This document shows, piece by piece, positions 54,122 through 54,138 of a stretch of 54,138 nt of DNA. The stretch is from Nitrospira sp. (lineage in GTDB: Bacteria > Nitrospirota > Nitrospiria > Nitrospirales > Nitrospiraceae), in NCBI GenBank assembly GCA_023248215.1, contig JAHFEW010000022.1, forward strand, positions 1 through 54,138, written 5' to 3'. Both the position numbers and the translations under genes were made by a program. The stretch's first letter is position 1. Each line of letters opens with the position of its first letter. The notes beneath the pieces are model-generated. The model ran no database searches, was not told the origin of the DNA, and saw only the letters and a list, made by a program, of their open reading frames with translations.

Positions 54122-54138
54122 GTCGCTCCTTTCGCTGC

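Overview
The window looks like a chromosomal segment of a Nitrospira-like member of the Nitrospirota. This is an inference from content: a high-GC Gram-negative with LPS (Kdo/heptose) genes, a copper nitrite reductase next to a Crp/Fnr regulator, an unusual iron-sulfur succinate/fumarate subunit plus an HdrB-like protein, cyclic-di-GMP genes and short palindromic dispersed repeats. I saw no rRNA, tRNA, CRISPR array, prophage or intact insertion sequence.

Left part (1-27.8 kb) is mosaic. It opens with small toxin/antitoxin-like genes (DUF4926, a PBECR-like nuclease, DUF2283) beside an MFS transporter whose last ~85 bp are duplicated on the other side of the nuclease/DUF2283 pair. Then come an AsmA-like envelope protein, an M24 peptidase, an SdhB/FrdB-type subunit, archease plus RtcB (RNA ligation), a group of signalling genes (PilZ, a membrane sensor, REC-PAS-GGDEF-EAL, HDOD), a TPR/2-oxoglutarate oxygenase, a soluble transhydrogenase, and an HdrB-like/cupin pair. 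A minus-strand group follows: Crp/Fnr regulator, NirK, a degenerate HMA-like secreted protein, an outer-membrane protein, a solute-binding lipoprotein and a DUF3365 haem protein. nirK carries a perfect 24-bp palindrome upstream at the right distance for class II Crp/Fnr activation. Two repeat families are present: a 177-bp palindromic element (2 copies, both in divergent promoter regions) and elements ending in CAGGATGCTSAAAAA (4 loci).

Middle part (27.9-39.4 kb) is a pyrimidine operon: pyrR-pyrB-pyrC-DUF4149-carA-sppA-M48 protease-carB-greA-SAM hydrolase family. Its leader has a near-consensus sigma70 promoter, a PyrR-binding-loop sequence, a segment that mimics one arm of the terminator, and an intrinsic terminator just before pyrR. 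This predicts PyrR-controlled transcription attenuation of the whole unit.

Right part (39.4-54.1 kb) holds an orphan RND-type adaptor with its own promoter, an outer-membrane protein, bioA, then a long plus-strand run from a perfect sigma70 promoter: lepA-lepB-hldE1-kdsB-pyrG-kdsA-kdsD-pgsA-plsY and a TrkA_C-domain protein. This run covers translation, protein export, Kdo/heptose precursors for LPS, CTP, and phospholipid synthesis, which fits a joint envelope-biogenesis unit.
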